This document shows positions 8,076 to 18,315 of a stretch of 64,000 bases of DNA, piece by piece (position 1 is the stretch's first letter; every line of letters begins with the position of its first letter). This DNA comes from CAVYVZ01 sp963772065 (GTDB lineage: Bacteria > Acidobacteriota > Vicinamibacteria > Vicinamibacterales > UBA2999): NCBI GenBank assembly GCA_963772065.1, contig CAVYVZ010000007.1, positions 309,631 to 373,630 of the forward strand. Reading direction: 5' to 3'. A program made the position numbers and the translations under genes. Under the pieces are notes generated by a model that made no database searches, was not told the origin of the DNA, and saw nothing but the letters and a program-made list of their open reading frames with translations.

Positions 8076-8902
8076 GCCCCACGGCCCTTCGAGGCGCTCG
8101 CCAGCGGATCGCGGCGCTGCTCGGGAAGGAGCTCGCGGATGTTCGACAGAATCCATCCGTGTTCGTGCCGGCGATCATCGTCGCGCTCGCCTCGCTCCTG
8201 CTGCCCTTCTTCGTGGCGGTGATCGTCCCCGCATTGACCGGCGAGCGCCTGTCGGACTCCAGCGACTTTACAGTAGCGGTCGAGCTCTATCGCTTGCAGC
8301 CGGGGATGCGGAGCCTCGATCCCGAAACGGCCATCCAGGCGTGGGTATTCCAGCAGTTCTTGATTCTGCTGCTGCTGACACCGGTTGCGGGCTCGATGTC
8401 GGTGGCGGCGTACAGCGTCATTGGCGAGAAACAGGCGCGCACGCTGGAGCCGCTCCTGGCGACGCCGATTCGCACGTTCGAGCTGCTTGCGGCCAAGGTG
8501 CTCGGGTCGCTGATTCCCGCGCTCGCGCTGACCATTACATGCTTCGGGCTCTACGTGGTCGCGGCGGCGGCCTTCGCCCGCCCCGGCGCGTACAGGGCGC
8601 TTCTGACCGGCCACTCGCTCGCCATCGTCTTCCTGCTTGGTCCGCTCGCGGCGCTTGCCGCATTGCAGATGGCGGTCTGCGTCTCGTCGCGCGTGAACGA
8701 CGCCCGCAGCGCGCAACAGATTGGAGCCCTCATCGTTCTGCCGATTGCGGGCCTGCTCGTCGCGCAGGTCACCGGCAGCGTCGTGCTGACGCCCGCGATT
8801 CTGCTGCTCATCGCCGTCGCGCTGATCGTGCTGAACGCCGGCCTGCTCGCGCTGGGGGTGGCGCTCTTCGACCGCGAGTCGATTCTGACGCGCTGGAAGT
8901 AG
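8072..8902 (+). CDS. ABC-2 type transporter permease
   Basis: A 276-residue membrane protein with about six helices. An N-terminal cytoplasmic KELADVRQNPSVFVPAI segment precedes the first helix; the central block AYSVIGEKQARTLEPLLATPIRTFELLAAKVLGSLIP is typical of ABC-2/NatB permeases (the EKExxTLExLLxTP motif). It pairs with the overlapping ATPase gene to make an exporter. The GTG start overlaps the upstream stop by one codon frame shift. The gene ends 4 bp from the convergent toxin gene stop. Confidence 0.9.
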   Translation: MSPTALRGARQRIAALLGKELADVRQNPSVFVPAIIVALASLLLPFFVAVIVPALTGERLSDSSDFTVAVELYRLQPGMRSLDPETAIQAWVFQQFLILLLLTPVAGSMSVAAYSVIGEKQARTLEPLLATPIRTFELLAAKVLGSLIPALALTITCFGLYVVAAAAFARPGAYRALLTGHSLAIVFLLGPLAALAALQMAVCVSSRVNDARSAQQIGALIVLPIAGLLVAQVTGSVVLTPAILLLIAVALIVLNAGLLALGVALFDRESILTRWK

Positions 8903-8906
8903 CCCG

Positions 8907-9308
8907 CTACGGCGCGATGATTCGCAGCCTGGGGAAGTACGAACGGAAGCGACGCGGATCGCGGGTCAGAAGGGTGAGGTCTTCCACTGCGGCGTGCGCC
9001 CCGATGAAGAAGTCAGGCAACGGCATCGCCCGCGTGCCGCCCGCTCGACGGTACCGACTGAAGCACTTCCCAGCCAGGAATGCAGCGGCCCACGGCAACG
9101 GGCGGCGCTGCACCAAGTCTTCGAGCTCCTCGTCGACATCCTCGATCGCATCGAAGCGCACCGAGACCTCGGCGTAGATGATGGGGTTGATGAACAGCCG
9201 CCCGTGCGTGCCTGCTGTTTCGAGCATCGCGGCCGACCAGTCGAGCCATTCGTCGTTCTCGATGAAAAGGTCGAGGAGGACGCTGCTATCGACCAGCACG
9301 TCGGGCAT
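8907..9308 (-). CDS. PIN-domain ribonuclease toxin (VapC-like)
   Basis: A 133-residue PIN domain. The acidic metal-binding residues are visible: Asp7 (VDSSVLLD), Glu47 (YAEVS), Asp99 (LPDFFIGAHA) and a late Asp in LTRDPRR. Such toxins cleave tRNA or rRNA sites when free of antitoxin. The start was placed at ATG 9308, where it overlaps the antitoxin stop (TGATG); a longer open frame upstream is antisense-derived. Forms a type II toxin-antitoxin pair with the AbrB-type gene before it. Confidence 0.9.
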   Translation of the reverse strand: MPDVLVDSSVLLDLFIENDEWLDWSAAMLETAGTHGRLFINPIIYAEVSVRFDAIEDVDEELEDLVQRRPLPWAAAFLAGKCFSRYRRAGGTRAMPLPDFFIGAHAAVEDLTLLTRDPRRFRSYFPRLRIIAP

Positions 9309-9556
9309 CAGTCCTCGCCGCGTGTAAGCGCCATGATTTCGTCGGTCGTCAGCTGCACTTTGGTGTGCTTCGCAGAGCCTCGGACGCGCGCTATCCACTG
9401 GCGGACCTGCTGTCGCCGGCGCTCCTGGCTGCCCGCTTTCCTGATGCGAACGCCGTCGTCGACGATGTCGAATTCGACCTCGGTGCCGGCCTGCAGGCCG
9501 AGCTTTTCACGGATTTCCTGCGGAATTGTGACCTGGCCCTTGCTGGTCAGCCTCAT
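9308..9556 (-). CDS. AbrB/MazE-type antitoxin
   Basis: An 82-residue protein beginning MRLTSKGQVTIPQEIREKLG, the hallmark swapped-hairpin AbrB DNA-binding domain, followed by GTEVEFDIVDDGVRIRK and a basic-acidic C-terminal tail that would wrap the PIN toxin. It should neutralise the toxin and repress the module. Start ATG at 9556; the upstream gap of about 100 bp to the TetR gene contains divergent promoters. Confidence 0.9.
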   Translation of the reverse strand: MRLTSKGQVTIPQEIREKLGLQAGTEVEFDIVDDGVRIRKAGSQERRRQQVRQWIARVRGSAKHTKVQLTTDEIMALTRGED

Positions 9557-9604
9557 GGTATTACTCCAACAGTAAGAGTAACACCGGATGTCCTGAATCC
9601 GTTG

Positions 9605-9634
9605 TTGCCGAACCTTCGGTCCCCGGCATACACT
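9605..9634 (+). promoter_or_regulatory. putative promoter of the fad operon
   Basis: TTGCCG at 9605-9610 and TACACT at 9629-9634 are spaced by 18 bp and resemble -35 and -10 boxes. The -10 touches the 18-bp palindrome at 9634-9651, so a repressor bound there would cover the transcription start. Confidence 0.45.
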
Positions 9635-9651
9635 GAATGAACGTTCATTCA
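9634..9651. promoter_or_regulatory. FadR/YsiA-type operator, perfect 18-bp palindrome
   Basis: TGAATGAACGTTCATTCA is a perfect inverted repeat 10 bp before the start of the TetR gene. It closely matches the operator of the Bacillus TetR-type fatty-acid repressor FadR (TGAATGA...TCATTCA with variable centre, recalled from the literature). The genes downstream are a beta-oxidation operon, so acyl-CoA-responsive autoregulation is the natural reading. Confidence 0.8.
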
Positions 9652-9661
9652 TCGGAGGCCG

Positions 9662-10270
9662 ATGCCGCTCGCCGCCCCACGCCGCTCCGTCATCTCCACG
9701 GTCGACAAGCGAGACGCGATTCTCAGAGCCGCGACCGAAGTCTTCGCGCGCCGTGGCTACTTCCAGTCTCAGGTCGCCGACGTCGCGCGCGCGGCCGGCG
9801 TGGCCGCAGGCACGGTGTATCTCTATTTCCGCAGCAAGGACGACCTGCTCGTCTCGATTTTCGAACGGACGATGAAGGAGACCCTTGCCGAAGGGCACTC
9901 GGCGATCACGGGGGTCGCCGACCCGCGTGAACGGCTGCGGCGCATCGCGCGCCTCCACCTCGAGCGGATGGGACGCGACCGCGATCTCGCGGTGGTGTTC
10001 CAGGTGGAGCTGCGGCAGTCGACGAAGTTCATGGAGCGCTTCTCGTCGACGTATCTGCGCGACTACCTCGGCATCATTCGCGACACGATCGCCGACGGCC
10101 AGGCCGCGGGCGTCTTCCGCGGCACGCTCAACCCGACGATTGCCGCGAAGGCGCTCTTCGGCGCGCTCGACGAAATGGCCACGAACTGGATCCTCACGCG
10201 GCGGGAGTACTCGCTCGCCGCGCAGGCCGACGACGTCGTTGACCTGTTCCTGAACGGAGTCGTGCGTTGA
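9662..10270 (+). CDS. fadR: TetR-family fatty-acid degradation repressor (FadR/YsiA-like)
   Basis: A 202-residue TetR regulator. The HTH lies at about residues 22-60 (AILRAATEVFARRGYFQSQVADVARAAGVAAGTVYLYFRSKDDLL), with the RGYFxSxVxDVAxxAGVAxGTVYLYF form characteristic of the YsiA/FadR group. The C-terminal domain should bind long-chain acyl-CoA and release DNA. It lies directly behind the 18-bp palindrome and its stop overlaps the TTG start of the fadN-like gene (TTGA), so it autoregulates the operon it heads. A GGAGG precedes the ATG with short spacing. Confidence 0.88.
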   Translation: MPLAAPRRSVISTVDKRDAILRAATEVFARRGYFQSQVADVARAAGVAAGTVYLYFRSKDDLLVSIFERTMKETLAEGHSAITGVADPRERLRRIARLHLERMGRDRDLAVVFQVELRQSTKFMERFSSTYLRDYLGIIRDTIADGQAAGVFRGTLNPTIAAKALFGALDEMATNWILTRREYSLAAQADDVVDLFLNGVVR

Positions 10271-12558
10271 CGATTCGATCGGTGGCCGTGCTCGGCGCCG
10301 GCACCATGGGTGCCCAGATCGCCGCTCATTTCGCGAACGCGGGCGTGCCCGCGCTGCTGCTCGACGTCAGCGCCGACGCGGCAAAGCAGGGGCTCGACCG
10401 GGCCCGCGCGCTGAAGCCCGATCCGTTCTTCACGCCGGAGACGTGGAAGCTGATCGCGACAGGGAGCTTCGACGCCGACCTCGGGCGCCTCAAGGACGCC
10501 GACTGGATCATCGAAGCCGTGGTCGAACAGCTCGACATCAAACGCGGGCTCCTCGAGAAGGTCGACGCGCACCGGCGATCGGGATCCATCGTCAGCTCGA
10601 ATACGTCAGGCATTCCAATCGCGACGCTCGCGGAAGGACGGAGCGACGACTTCCGGCGGCACTGGCTCGGGACGCATTTCTTCAATCCTCCCCGGTACCT
10701 GCGCCTGCTCGAGATCATTCCGACTGCAGAAACGTCGAAGGACGTGCTGGACCGCGTGGCGCGCTTCGCCGACGAGCGCCTCGGCAAAGGCGTGGTCATC
10801 GCCAAGGACTCGCCGAACTTCATCGGCAATCACATCGCCCTGTACGGCCTGATGAAGATCCTCGCGAAGGTTGCGGCCGGCGAATACACGATCGAGGAGG
10901 TGGACGCCATCACCGGCCCGGCAACCGGCCGACCGAAGAGCGCGACCTTCCGCACGATGGACCTGGCGGGCGTGGACATCCTCGGTCATGTCGTTCGGAA
11001 TCTGCACGAACGGCTGCCGGACGCGAAGGATCGCGACACGTTCGTCCTGCCGGCGTTCGTCGAGAAGATGATTGCCGCCGGCGCCGTCGGCGAGAAAGCC
11101 GGGAAGGGGTTCTTCAAGCGCGTGAAGAACGCCAGCGGCGAATCCGACATCCTCACGATTGATCCGGCCACGCTCGAGTATCGGCCGAAGCAGTCCGCCA
11201 AGCTTGGCTCGATTGAGGCGGCGCGCTCGATCGAGAGCGTCGGCGAGCGCGTGAAGACGCTCTTCGGCGGCAAGGACAAGGTCGGCGCGTTTCTTCGCGA
11301 CACACTTGCCCCAACGCTCGTCTACACCGCGCGCGTGACACCTCACATCGCGGAGTCGCCGGACGATGTCGATCGGGTGATGCAGTGGGGATTCGGGTGG
11401 GAGCTCGGTCCGTTCGAGCTCATCGATGCCATCGGCGCGCAGCAGGTCATCGACGCCGCGCGGCAGGCGGATCCGGATGTGCTCCGCGACGGCGTTCCTC
11501 GATTGCTGCAACAGCACGGAGTGAGAGAAGGGCGTGTTCCTCCCGCGGCGCCGGATCTCCAGATTCTACGTTCCGCCAAAGAGCGCTCTCGCGTGGTGAA
11601 GAAGAACCCGGGCGCCAGCCTGATCGATCTCGGCGACGGCGTTCTCTGTGTCGAGTTCCACTCGAAGATGAACGCCATCGGCGGCGACACGGTGCAGATG
11701 CTGCAGATCGGCGTGCGCGAGGCATCGCAGAACTTCGCGGCGCTGGTGGTGGGCAACGACGCACCGAACTTCTCCGCGGGCGCCAACCTGATGCTGGTCC
11801 TGCTCGAGGCGCAGGAAGAGAACTGGGACGAGATCGACCTGATGGTGCGCGCGTTTCAGCAGTCGGTGATGGCTCTGCGCTACGCCGACGTTCCCGTCGT
11901 GGTCGCGCCCGCGGGCCTGGCGATCGGCGGTGGATGCGAGATCGTGCTCCACGGCAACCGCGTGCAGGCCGCCGCGGAAACGTACCTGGGACTCGTGGAG
12001 GTTGGCGTCGGCGTGATTCCGGCGGGCGGCGGAACGAAGGAAATGGTGGTGCGCGCCATGGAGGACATGCCGACCGGAGCGTCGGACTATCTGCCGTACG
12101 TGCAGCGCGCGTTCGAGACGATTGCGTTTGCCAAGGTGTCGGCGAGCGGCCCTGACGCGCAGCGGCTCGGCTACCTCGCGCCGACCGACGCGTTCACGAT
12201 GAACCGCGAGCGCCTCATCAGCGACGCCAAGGCGCGTGCGCTGCAGCGCGTGCGCGACGGGTACCAGCCGCCGGCACCGCGACGGGAGATTCCCGTCGGC
12301 GGCGACGCCGTGCTCGCGCCGCTCAAGCTGGGTGTCCACCTCGCGTGGCGCGCGGGTCGGATCAGCGATCACGACGCGCTCATCGGACGGAAGCTGGCGA
12401 CGATCATGGCCGGCGGGAACCTGCCGCATCCGACGAAGGTGTGCGAACAGACGCTGCTGGATCTCGAGCGCGAAGCGTTCCTGAGCCTCGTGGGCGAACG
12501 GAAGACGCAGGAGCGCATTCAGCACACGTTGAAAACCGGGAAGCCGCTGAGGAACTAG
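10267..12558 (+). CDS. fadN: 3-hydroxyacyl-CoA dehydrogenase / enoyl-CoA hydratase (FadN-like)
   Basis: A 763-residue bifunctional beta-oxidation enzyme. The dehydrogenase comes first: GAGTMGAQIAAHFANAG NAD loop at about residues 9-25, HFFNPPRYLRLLEIIP and KDSPNFIGNHI. The hydratase/crotonase part is near 430-620, with an oxyanion-loop-like NFSAGANLMLVL and GGGCEIVLHGNRVQA. This dehydrogenase-first order and length match Bacillus FadN (YusL) and differ from E. coli FadB. It starts with TTG overlapping the regulator stop. With thiolase and acyl-CoA dehydrogenase downstream it completes a fadNAE-like set. Confidence 0.92.
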   Translation: MTIRSVAVLGAGTMGAQIAAHFANAGVPALLLDVSADAAKQGLDRARALKPDPFFTPETWKLIATGSFDADLGRLKDADWIIEAVVEQLDIKRGLLEKVDAHRRSGSIVSSNTSGIPIATLAEGRSDDFRRHWLGTHFFNPPRYLRLLEIIPTAETSKDVLDRVARFADERLGKGVVIAKDSPNFIGNHIALYGLMKILAKVAAGEYTIEEVDAITGPATGRPKSATFRTMDLAGVDILGHVVRNLHERLPDAKDRDTFVLPAFVEKMIAAGAVGEKAGKGFFKRVKNASGESDILTIDPATLEYRPKQSAKLGSIEAARSIESVGERVKTLFGGKDKVGAFLRDTLAPTLVYTARVTPHIAESPDDVDRVMQWGFGWELGPFELIDAIGAQQVIDAARQADPDVLRDGVPRLLQQHGVREGRVPPAAPDLQILRSAKERSRVVKKNPGASLIDLGDGVLCVEFHSKMNAIGGDTVQMLQIGVREASQNFAALVVGNDAPNFSAGANLMLVLLEAQEENWDEIDLMVRAFQQSVMALRYADVPVVVAPAGLAIGGGCEIVLHGNRVQAAAETYLGLVEVGVGVIPAGGGTKEMVVRAMEDMPTGASDYLPYVQRAFETIAFAKVSASGPDAQRLGYLAPTDAFTMNRERLISDAKARALQRVRDGYQPPAPRREIPVGGDAVLAPLKLGVHLAWRAGRISDHDALIGRKLATIMAGGNLPHPTKVCEQTLLDLEREAFLSLVGERKTQERIQHTLKTGKPLRN

Positions 12559-13361
12559 TGAGAATCGTCGACAAAGGCAGCGGACCGCCGCTCGTCGTCA
12601 TTCCGGGCATCCAGGGCCGGTGGGAGTGGATGAAGCCGGGTATCGACGCGCTGTCCGCGCGCTGCCGGGTCGTGACCTTCTCGCTTTCCGACGAGCCTAC
12701 GTGCGGCGGAGATTTCGACGAGACGAGGGGGTTCGACTGCTATGTCGAGCAGGTGCGTGCCGCCCTCGATCAGGCGCGCATCGATCGGGCGACGATCTGC
12801 GGCGTCTGGTACGGCGGCCTCATCGCCTGCGCGTTTGCCGCGCGATATCCGGAGCGGACACAGGGCCTCGTGCTGATCTCGGCGCTGCCGCCGTCGTGGA
12901 CACCCGATGCTCGCGTGCGGTTCTACCTGCGCGCGCCGCGGCTGCTGATGCCGGTGTTCATGGTGGCCTCGCTTCGGATGTACCGGGAGATTGCCGCCGC
13001 GCACCCTGGTCCGTGGGCCGGCGTTCGCGAGGCGCGGCGGCACGCGTGGAATGTCTTCGCACACATGTTTTCGCCGTCGCGGATGGCTCGCCGGGTCGAC
13101 CTCCTCACCCGGGCGAACCTGGCGGCCATGACTCCGCCGCGCGTGCCTGCCCTGGTGATCACGGGGGATCACACGCTCGATCGCGTCGTGCCGGTCAGCG
13201 CCACGCGCGAGTATCTCGAGTGGCTTCCGCAGGCCCGCCTTGCAACCGTGGAGCGAACGGGCCACCTGGGATTCATCACGCGTCCCGAGATCTTCGGCGA
13301 GCTGGTAGCGCCGTTCGCCGCGGATATCGGCGACGCCGGGTCGAGGTGGCGCGTTGGCTGA
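12558..13361 (+). CDS. alpha/beta hydrolase homologue with Trp in place of the nucleophile
   Basis: A 267-residue alpha/beta-hydrolase fold protein (VVIPGIQGRWEWMKPGIDALSARCRVVTFSLSD, later GDHTLDRVVPVSATREYL and the His-containing TGHLGFITRPE). The nucleophile elbow reads GVWYGG: residue 84 is Trp (TGG at 12807-12809) where active enzymes have Ser. Acid and histidine positions are kept. Either it is a non-catalytic homologue or the codon is a sequence error (TCG to TGG is one base). The GTG start overlaps the fadN stop, placing it inside the beta-oxidation operon. Confidence 0.8.
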   Translation: MRIVDKGSGPPLVVIPGIQGRWEWMKPGIDALSARCRVVTFSLSDEPTCGGDFDETRGFDCYVEQVRAALDQARIDRATICGVWYGGLIACAFAARYPERTQGLVLISALPPSWTPDARVRFYLRAPRLLMPVFMVASLRMYREIAAAHPGPWAGVREARRHAWNVFAHMFSPSRMARRVDLLTRANLAAMTPPRVPALVITGDHTLDRVVPVSATREYLEWLPQARLATVERTGHLGFITRPEIFGELVAPFAADIGDAGSRWRVG

Positions 13362-13995
13362 CGTGGTTCGCGAAATTCCCGGTCCTACCGGTGCCCTGGA
13401 GGCACTGCTCGAGGAGCCGAGAGACCGCGCGCCGCGCGCCGCCGTGGTCTTCGCGCATCCGCTGCCGACCGAGGGCGGCACGATGCACACGAAGATGGTG
13501 TTTCAAGGAGCGAAAGGGCTTCTTCGGAGCGGCTGCGCCGTGCTGCGCTTCAACTTCCGAGGCGTGGGGCGCAGTCCGGGCGAGTTCGACAGCGGCCGCG
13601 GCGAGCAGCTCGACGTTCGCGCGGCGGTCGATTTCATGGCCGCGCGCTACCCCGAGATCGAGATCTGGGCGGCGGGCGCGTCCTTCGGCGCGTACGTCGC
13701 GCTCACAGCGGGCGCGGCCGACGACCGCGTCTGCGCACTCATCGCAATCGCGCCGCCGGTCGACCGCTACGACTTCTCCACCGTGAAGCGGTCGACCAAG
13801 CCGAAGTTCATCGTGCATGGCGAGGAAGACGAGCTCATTCCGCTGAAGGCCGTGCGCGAGTTTTACGCGCAGCTTCAGGAACCAAAGGAGCTCGTCGTCA
13901 TCGACCGCGCGAATCACTTGTTCGACGGCCAGGCGACGGAAGTAGGAGACGCGCTGGAAGAACTACTGGGGGATTTCTCATGCAAGACGCAGTAA
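13354..13995 (+). CDS. alpha/beta hydrolase (COG2945-like)
   Basis: A 213-residue hydrolase with an intact nucleophile elbow GASFGAYVA, HPLPTEGGTMHTKMV near the N-terminus (typical of COG2945-type short hydrolases), acid residue in HGEEDELIPL and His in ANHLFDGQ. Likely cytoplasmic esterase or thioesterase; its place between fadN-like and thiolase genes suggests a role with acyl-CoA or acyl esters. The start is TTG 13354 or GTG 13363; the stop overlaps the thiolase ATG by 16 bp. Confidence 0.85.
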   Translation: MADVVREIPGPTGALEALLEEPRDRAPRAAVVFAHPLPTEGGTMHTKMVFQGAKGLLRSGCAVLRFNFRGVGRSPGEFDSGRGEQLDVRAAVDFMAARYPEIEIWAAGASFGAYVALTAGAADDRVCALIAIAPPVDRYDFSTVKRSTKPKFIVHGEEDELIPLKAVREFYAQLQEPKELVVIDRANHLFDGQATEVGDALEELLGDFSCKTQ

Positions 13996-15161
13996 TCGTG
14001 TCCGCGGCGCGAACGGCCGTCGGCAAGGCGCCGAACGGCTCGTTGCGAACCGTCCGCCCGGACGATATGGCGGCCACCGCCATCGGCGAAGTGCTTCGGC
14101 GCGCGCCCGGCGTGCAGCCATCGGAGATCGACGATGTGATTCTCGGCTGCGCCATGCCCGAAGGCGAGCAGGGACTGAACGTGGCGCGAATCGCGAGCCT
14201 GCGGGCGGGCATTCCGGTCGAGGCCTCGGCGGTGACCGTGAATCGATTCTGCTCCTCGGGGCTGCAGTCGATCGCCTACGCGGCGGAGCGCGTGATGTGC
14301 GGGTTCGCGCGCGCGATCGTGGCCGGCGGCACCGAGTCGATGAGCATGGTGCCGATGGGCGGGAACAAGGTGTCGCCCAATCCGGCGCTCGTCGACAGCT
14401 ATCCCGACGTGTACCTCAGCACCGGCCTGGTTGCCGAGAACCACGCCCGCGACCATCGCATCTCGCGCGAGGAACAGGACGCATTCGCGCTCCGCAGCCA
14501 TCAGCGCGCCCTCGCGGCGATCGAGGGCGGACGCTTTCACGACGAGGTGGTGCCACTGGCGTTCAAGACGGTCGCGCCCGCGAACGGCAACGGTCGGCCG
14601 CAGACGCGCGACGTGACGTTCTCGCAGGACGAGGGGCCGCGCCGCGATACGTCGATGGAGGCGCTGGCCAAGCTCCGTCCCGCATTTCACGCGAGCGGCA
14701 CAGTGACCGCCGGCAATTCCTCGCAGACGAGTGACGGCGCCGCGGCGGTGCTCGTCACTTCGGCCGACTTCGCCAGGGAACGCGGCCTCGCGCCCCTCGG
14801 CCGGTTCGTCGGCTTCGCGACCGCCGGCGTCGAGCCCGAGCGTTTCGGCATCGGTCCGGTCCCGGCAATCAGAAAAGTACTGAAGCTGGCCGGCCTGTCG
14901 CTGGATCAAATCGATCTCGTCGAGCTCAACGAAGCCTTCGCGGCGCAGGTGCTCGCCTGCCTGCGGGAGCTTCCCATCGACGCCGATAAGTTGAACGTCA
15001 ACGGCGGCGCGATTGCGCTCGGGCACCCGCTCGGATGCACCGGCGCCAAGCTCACGACCACGCTCCTCTACGAGATGCGCCGGCGCGGCGCGCGCTATGG
15101 CCTGGTGACGATGTGTGTCGGCGGCGGCATGGGCGCCGCCGGCATTTTCGAAAGGATCTGA
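13980..15161 (+). CDS. fadA: acetyl-CoA C-acyltransferase (thiolase)
   Basis: A 393-residue thiolase. The acyl-accepting Cys91 is in NRFCSSGLQS; the C-terminal half has NEAFAAQVL, NVNGGAIALGHPLGCTGAK (His) and the second catalytic Cys in CVGGGMGAAGIFE. It performs the last beta-oxidation step, releasing acetyl-CoA. Its length and full set of residues are normal. It is followed after 2 bp by the acyl-CoA dehydrogenase gene, as in the Bacillus fadNAE order. Confidence 0.95.
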   Translation: MQDAVIVSAARTAVGKAPNGSLRTVRPDDMAATAIGEVLRRAPGVQPSEIDDVILGCAMPEGEQGLNVARIASLRAGIPVEASAVTVNRFCSSGLQSIAYAAERVMCGFARAIVAGGTESMSMVPMGGNKVSPNPALVDSYPDVYLSTGLVAENHARDHRISREEQDAFALRSHQRALAAIEGGRFHDEVVPLAFKTVAPANGNGRPQTRDVTFSQDEGPRRDTSMEALAKLRPAFHASGTVTAGNSSQTSDGAAAVLVTSADFARERGLAPLGRFVGFATAGVEPERFGIGPVPAIRKVLKLAGLSLDQIDLVELNEAFAAQVLACLRELPIDADKLNVNGGAIALGHPLGCTGAKLTTTLLYEMRRRGARYGLVTMCVGGGMGAAGIFERI

Positions 15162-15163
15162 CG

Positions 15164-16947
<1,784 letters not shown>

Positions 16948-16948
<1 letters not shown>

Positions 16949-17574
16949 TGCGTTATCTGATCTTGGCGGCCGCCGCGATGCTCGCGGCGGCCTGCTCCTC
17001 CGGTCCGTCGGCGCCCGACGAGCGCTCCTACATCGACAGGATCGGGGCGGAGCGCGCCGAGAAGGAGCGGATGTTCCGCGAGTCGACTGACTCGCCGATC
17101 CCGCCGGGAAAGCACGGCGAGCTGCTCCCGCTCAGCTACTTCCCCATCGATTCGTCGTACGCGGCGCCGGCCGTTCTCAACCTGTCCGACGATCGCCCCG
17201 TCTTCGAGATGCCGACCTCGACGGGAAAGATGCGAAAGATGGAGCGCGTCGGCGTCCTGGCGTTCACGCTTGGCGGCGAGCCTCGCAGCCTCGGCGCGTT
17301 CGTCGAAGCGGGCACGCGCCGCGTGACGCGTCTCTTCGTACCCTTCAGCGACCTGACCAGCGGCACCGAAACCTATGCGGCCGGACGATACCTGGACCTC
17401 GACCCCACCAGCACGGGCCTCTACGAGATCGATTTCAATCGAGCGTACAACCCCTATTGCGCCTACAACGACTCGTACGACTGCCCCTTTCCTCCGCCCT
17501 CGAACCGCTTGAAGACTCCGATCCGCGCCGGCGAGCGGATGCGATCCCCCGCTCCCGCGACGGAGGATCGGTGA
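16948..17574 (+). CDS. DUF1684 lipoprotein
   Basis: A 208-residue protein with a lipoprotein signal (LAAAAMLAAACSS, lipidated Cys at 16). The DUF1684 signature is present: an acidic RAEKERMFRES start of the domain, FPIDSSY, and near the C-terminus YEIDFNRAYNPYCAYNDSYDCPFPPPSNRLxxPIRAGE. Biochemical role of the family is unknown. It starts with GTG overlapping the fadE stop (TAGTG), preceded by an AT-rich TATATT that could serve as an internal leaderless promoter. Confidence 0.88.
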
Positions 17575-18269
17575 CGCCGGCGAAGCACCTGCACGCCGTC
17601 ATCTTCGATTTCGACGGTGTCATCGCGAACAGCGAGCCGCTCCACCTGCGGGCGTTCCAGGCGGCGCTCGGCGAGGAAGGCGTGTACTTCGGACCCGAGG
17701 AGTACTACGGGCGGTATCTGGGGTACGACGATGTGGGGTTGTTTCAGCGGCTCGCGGCCGATCGCGGCTTCGAGTGGAGCGAGCGGCACGTCACCGCGCT
17801 CGTGGCGCGGAAGGGGGTGAAGCTGCAGGAGCTGCTGCTCGCCGGCTCGGTGCTGTTTCCCGGCGCCGCGGACTTCATTCGACGCACGGCCGCCGTGGTC
17901 CCCGTCGCGATCGCGTCGGGCGCGTTGAAGCACGAGATTGTCGAAGTCGTGACCGCCGCCGGTGTCGGGACTCTCTTCTCGACGATCGTGGCCTCCGGCG
18001 ATACCCCCGAGAGCAAGCCGTCACCGGAGCCATACAAGCTGGCATTCAACCAGCTCCGGGAGCGGACCGGCCTCAACCTGGACCCGCGGCGAACGGTGGC
18101 CATCGAGGACTCGCGATGGGGGCTCGCGTCGGCGCAGGGAGCCGGGTTACGCTGTGTGGGAGTCACGAGCAGCTATCCGGCGCACGAGCTGCCGGGTGCC
18201 GAGCTCACGGTGGCCGGTCTGGCGGACCTTCAGCTGGAAGCTCTCGAAGAACTCTGTAAGAAGGCGTAA
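17571..18269 (+). CDS. HAD-family phosphatase (beta-phosphoglucomutase-like)
   Basis: A 232-residue HAD hydrolase. Motif I DFDGVIANSEP (nucleophile Asp and acid/base Asp), a helical cap, motif II Ser in PVAIASGA, motif III Lys in ESKPSPEPYKLA and motif IV AIEDSRWGLASAQGAG. It probably dephosphorylates a sugar phosphate or related metabolite. The GTG start overlaps the upstream stop (GTGA) with GGAGG 5 bases before it. The TAA stop is followed immediately by the 18277-18315 hairpin. Confidence 0.9.
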   Translation: MTPAKHLHAVIFDFDGVIANSEPLHLRAFQAALGEEGVYFGPEEYYGRYLGYDDVGLFQRLAADRGFEWSERHVTALVARKGVKLQELLLAGSVLFPGAADFIRRTAAVVPVAIASGALKHEIVEVVTAAGVGTLFSTIVASGDTPESKPSPEPYKLAFNQLRERTGLNLDPRRTVAIEDSRWGLASAQGAGLRCVGVTSSYPAHELPGAELTVAGLADLQLEALEELCKKA

Positions 18270-18276
18270 GGCTCAG

Positions 18277-18315
18277 GGCTTATGGCTCAGGGCCTCAGGC
18301 CCTGAGCCATAAGCC
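18277..18315. repeat. perfect 19-bp inverted repeat filling a gene junction
   Basis: Arms GGCTTATGGCTCAGGGCCT (18277-18295) and its exact complement (18297-18315) flank a single C. It occupies nearly all of the 46 bp between the HAD stop and the TTG start of the next gene, which begins at 18316 directly after the right arm. Family with 35244-35325, 43048-43066 and 44823-44858 (GGCTTAG/AGCC words). Could be an attenuator or a translation-coupling element. Confidence 0.9.
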
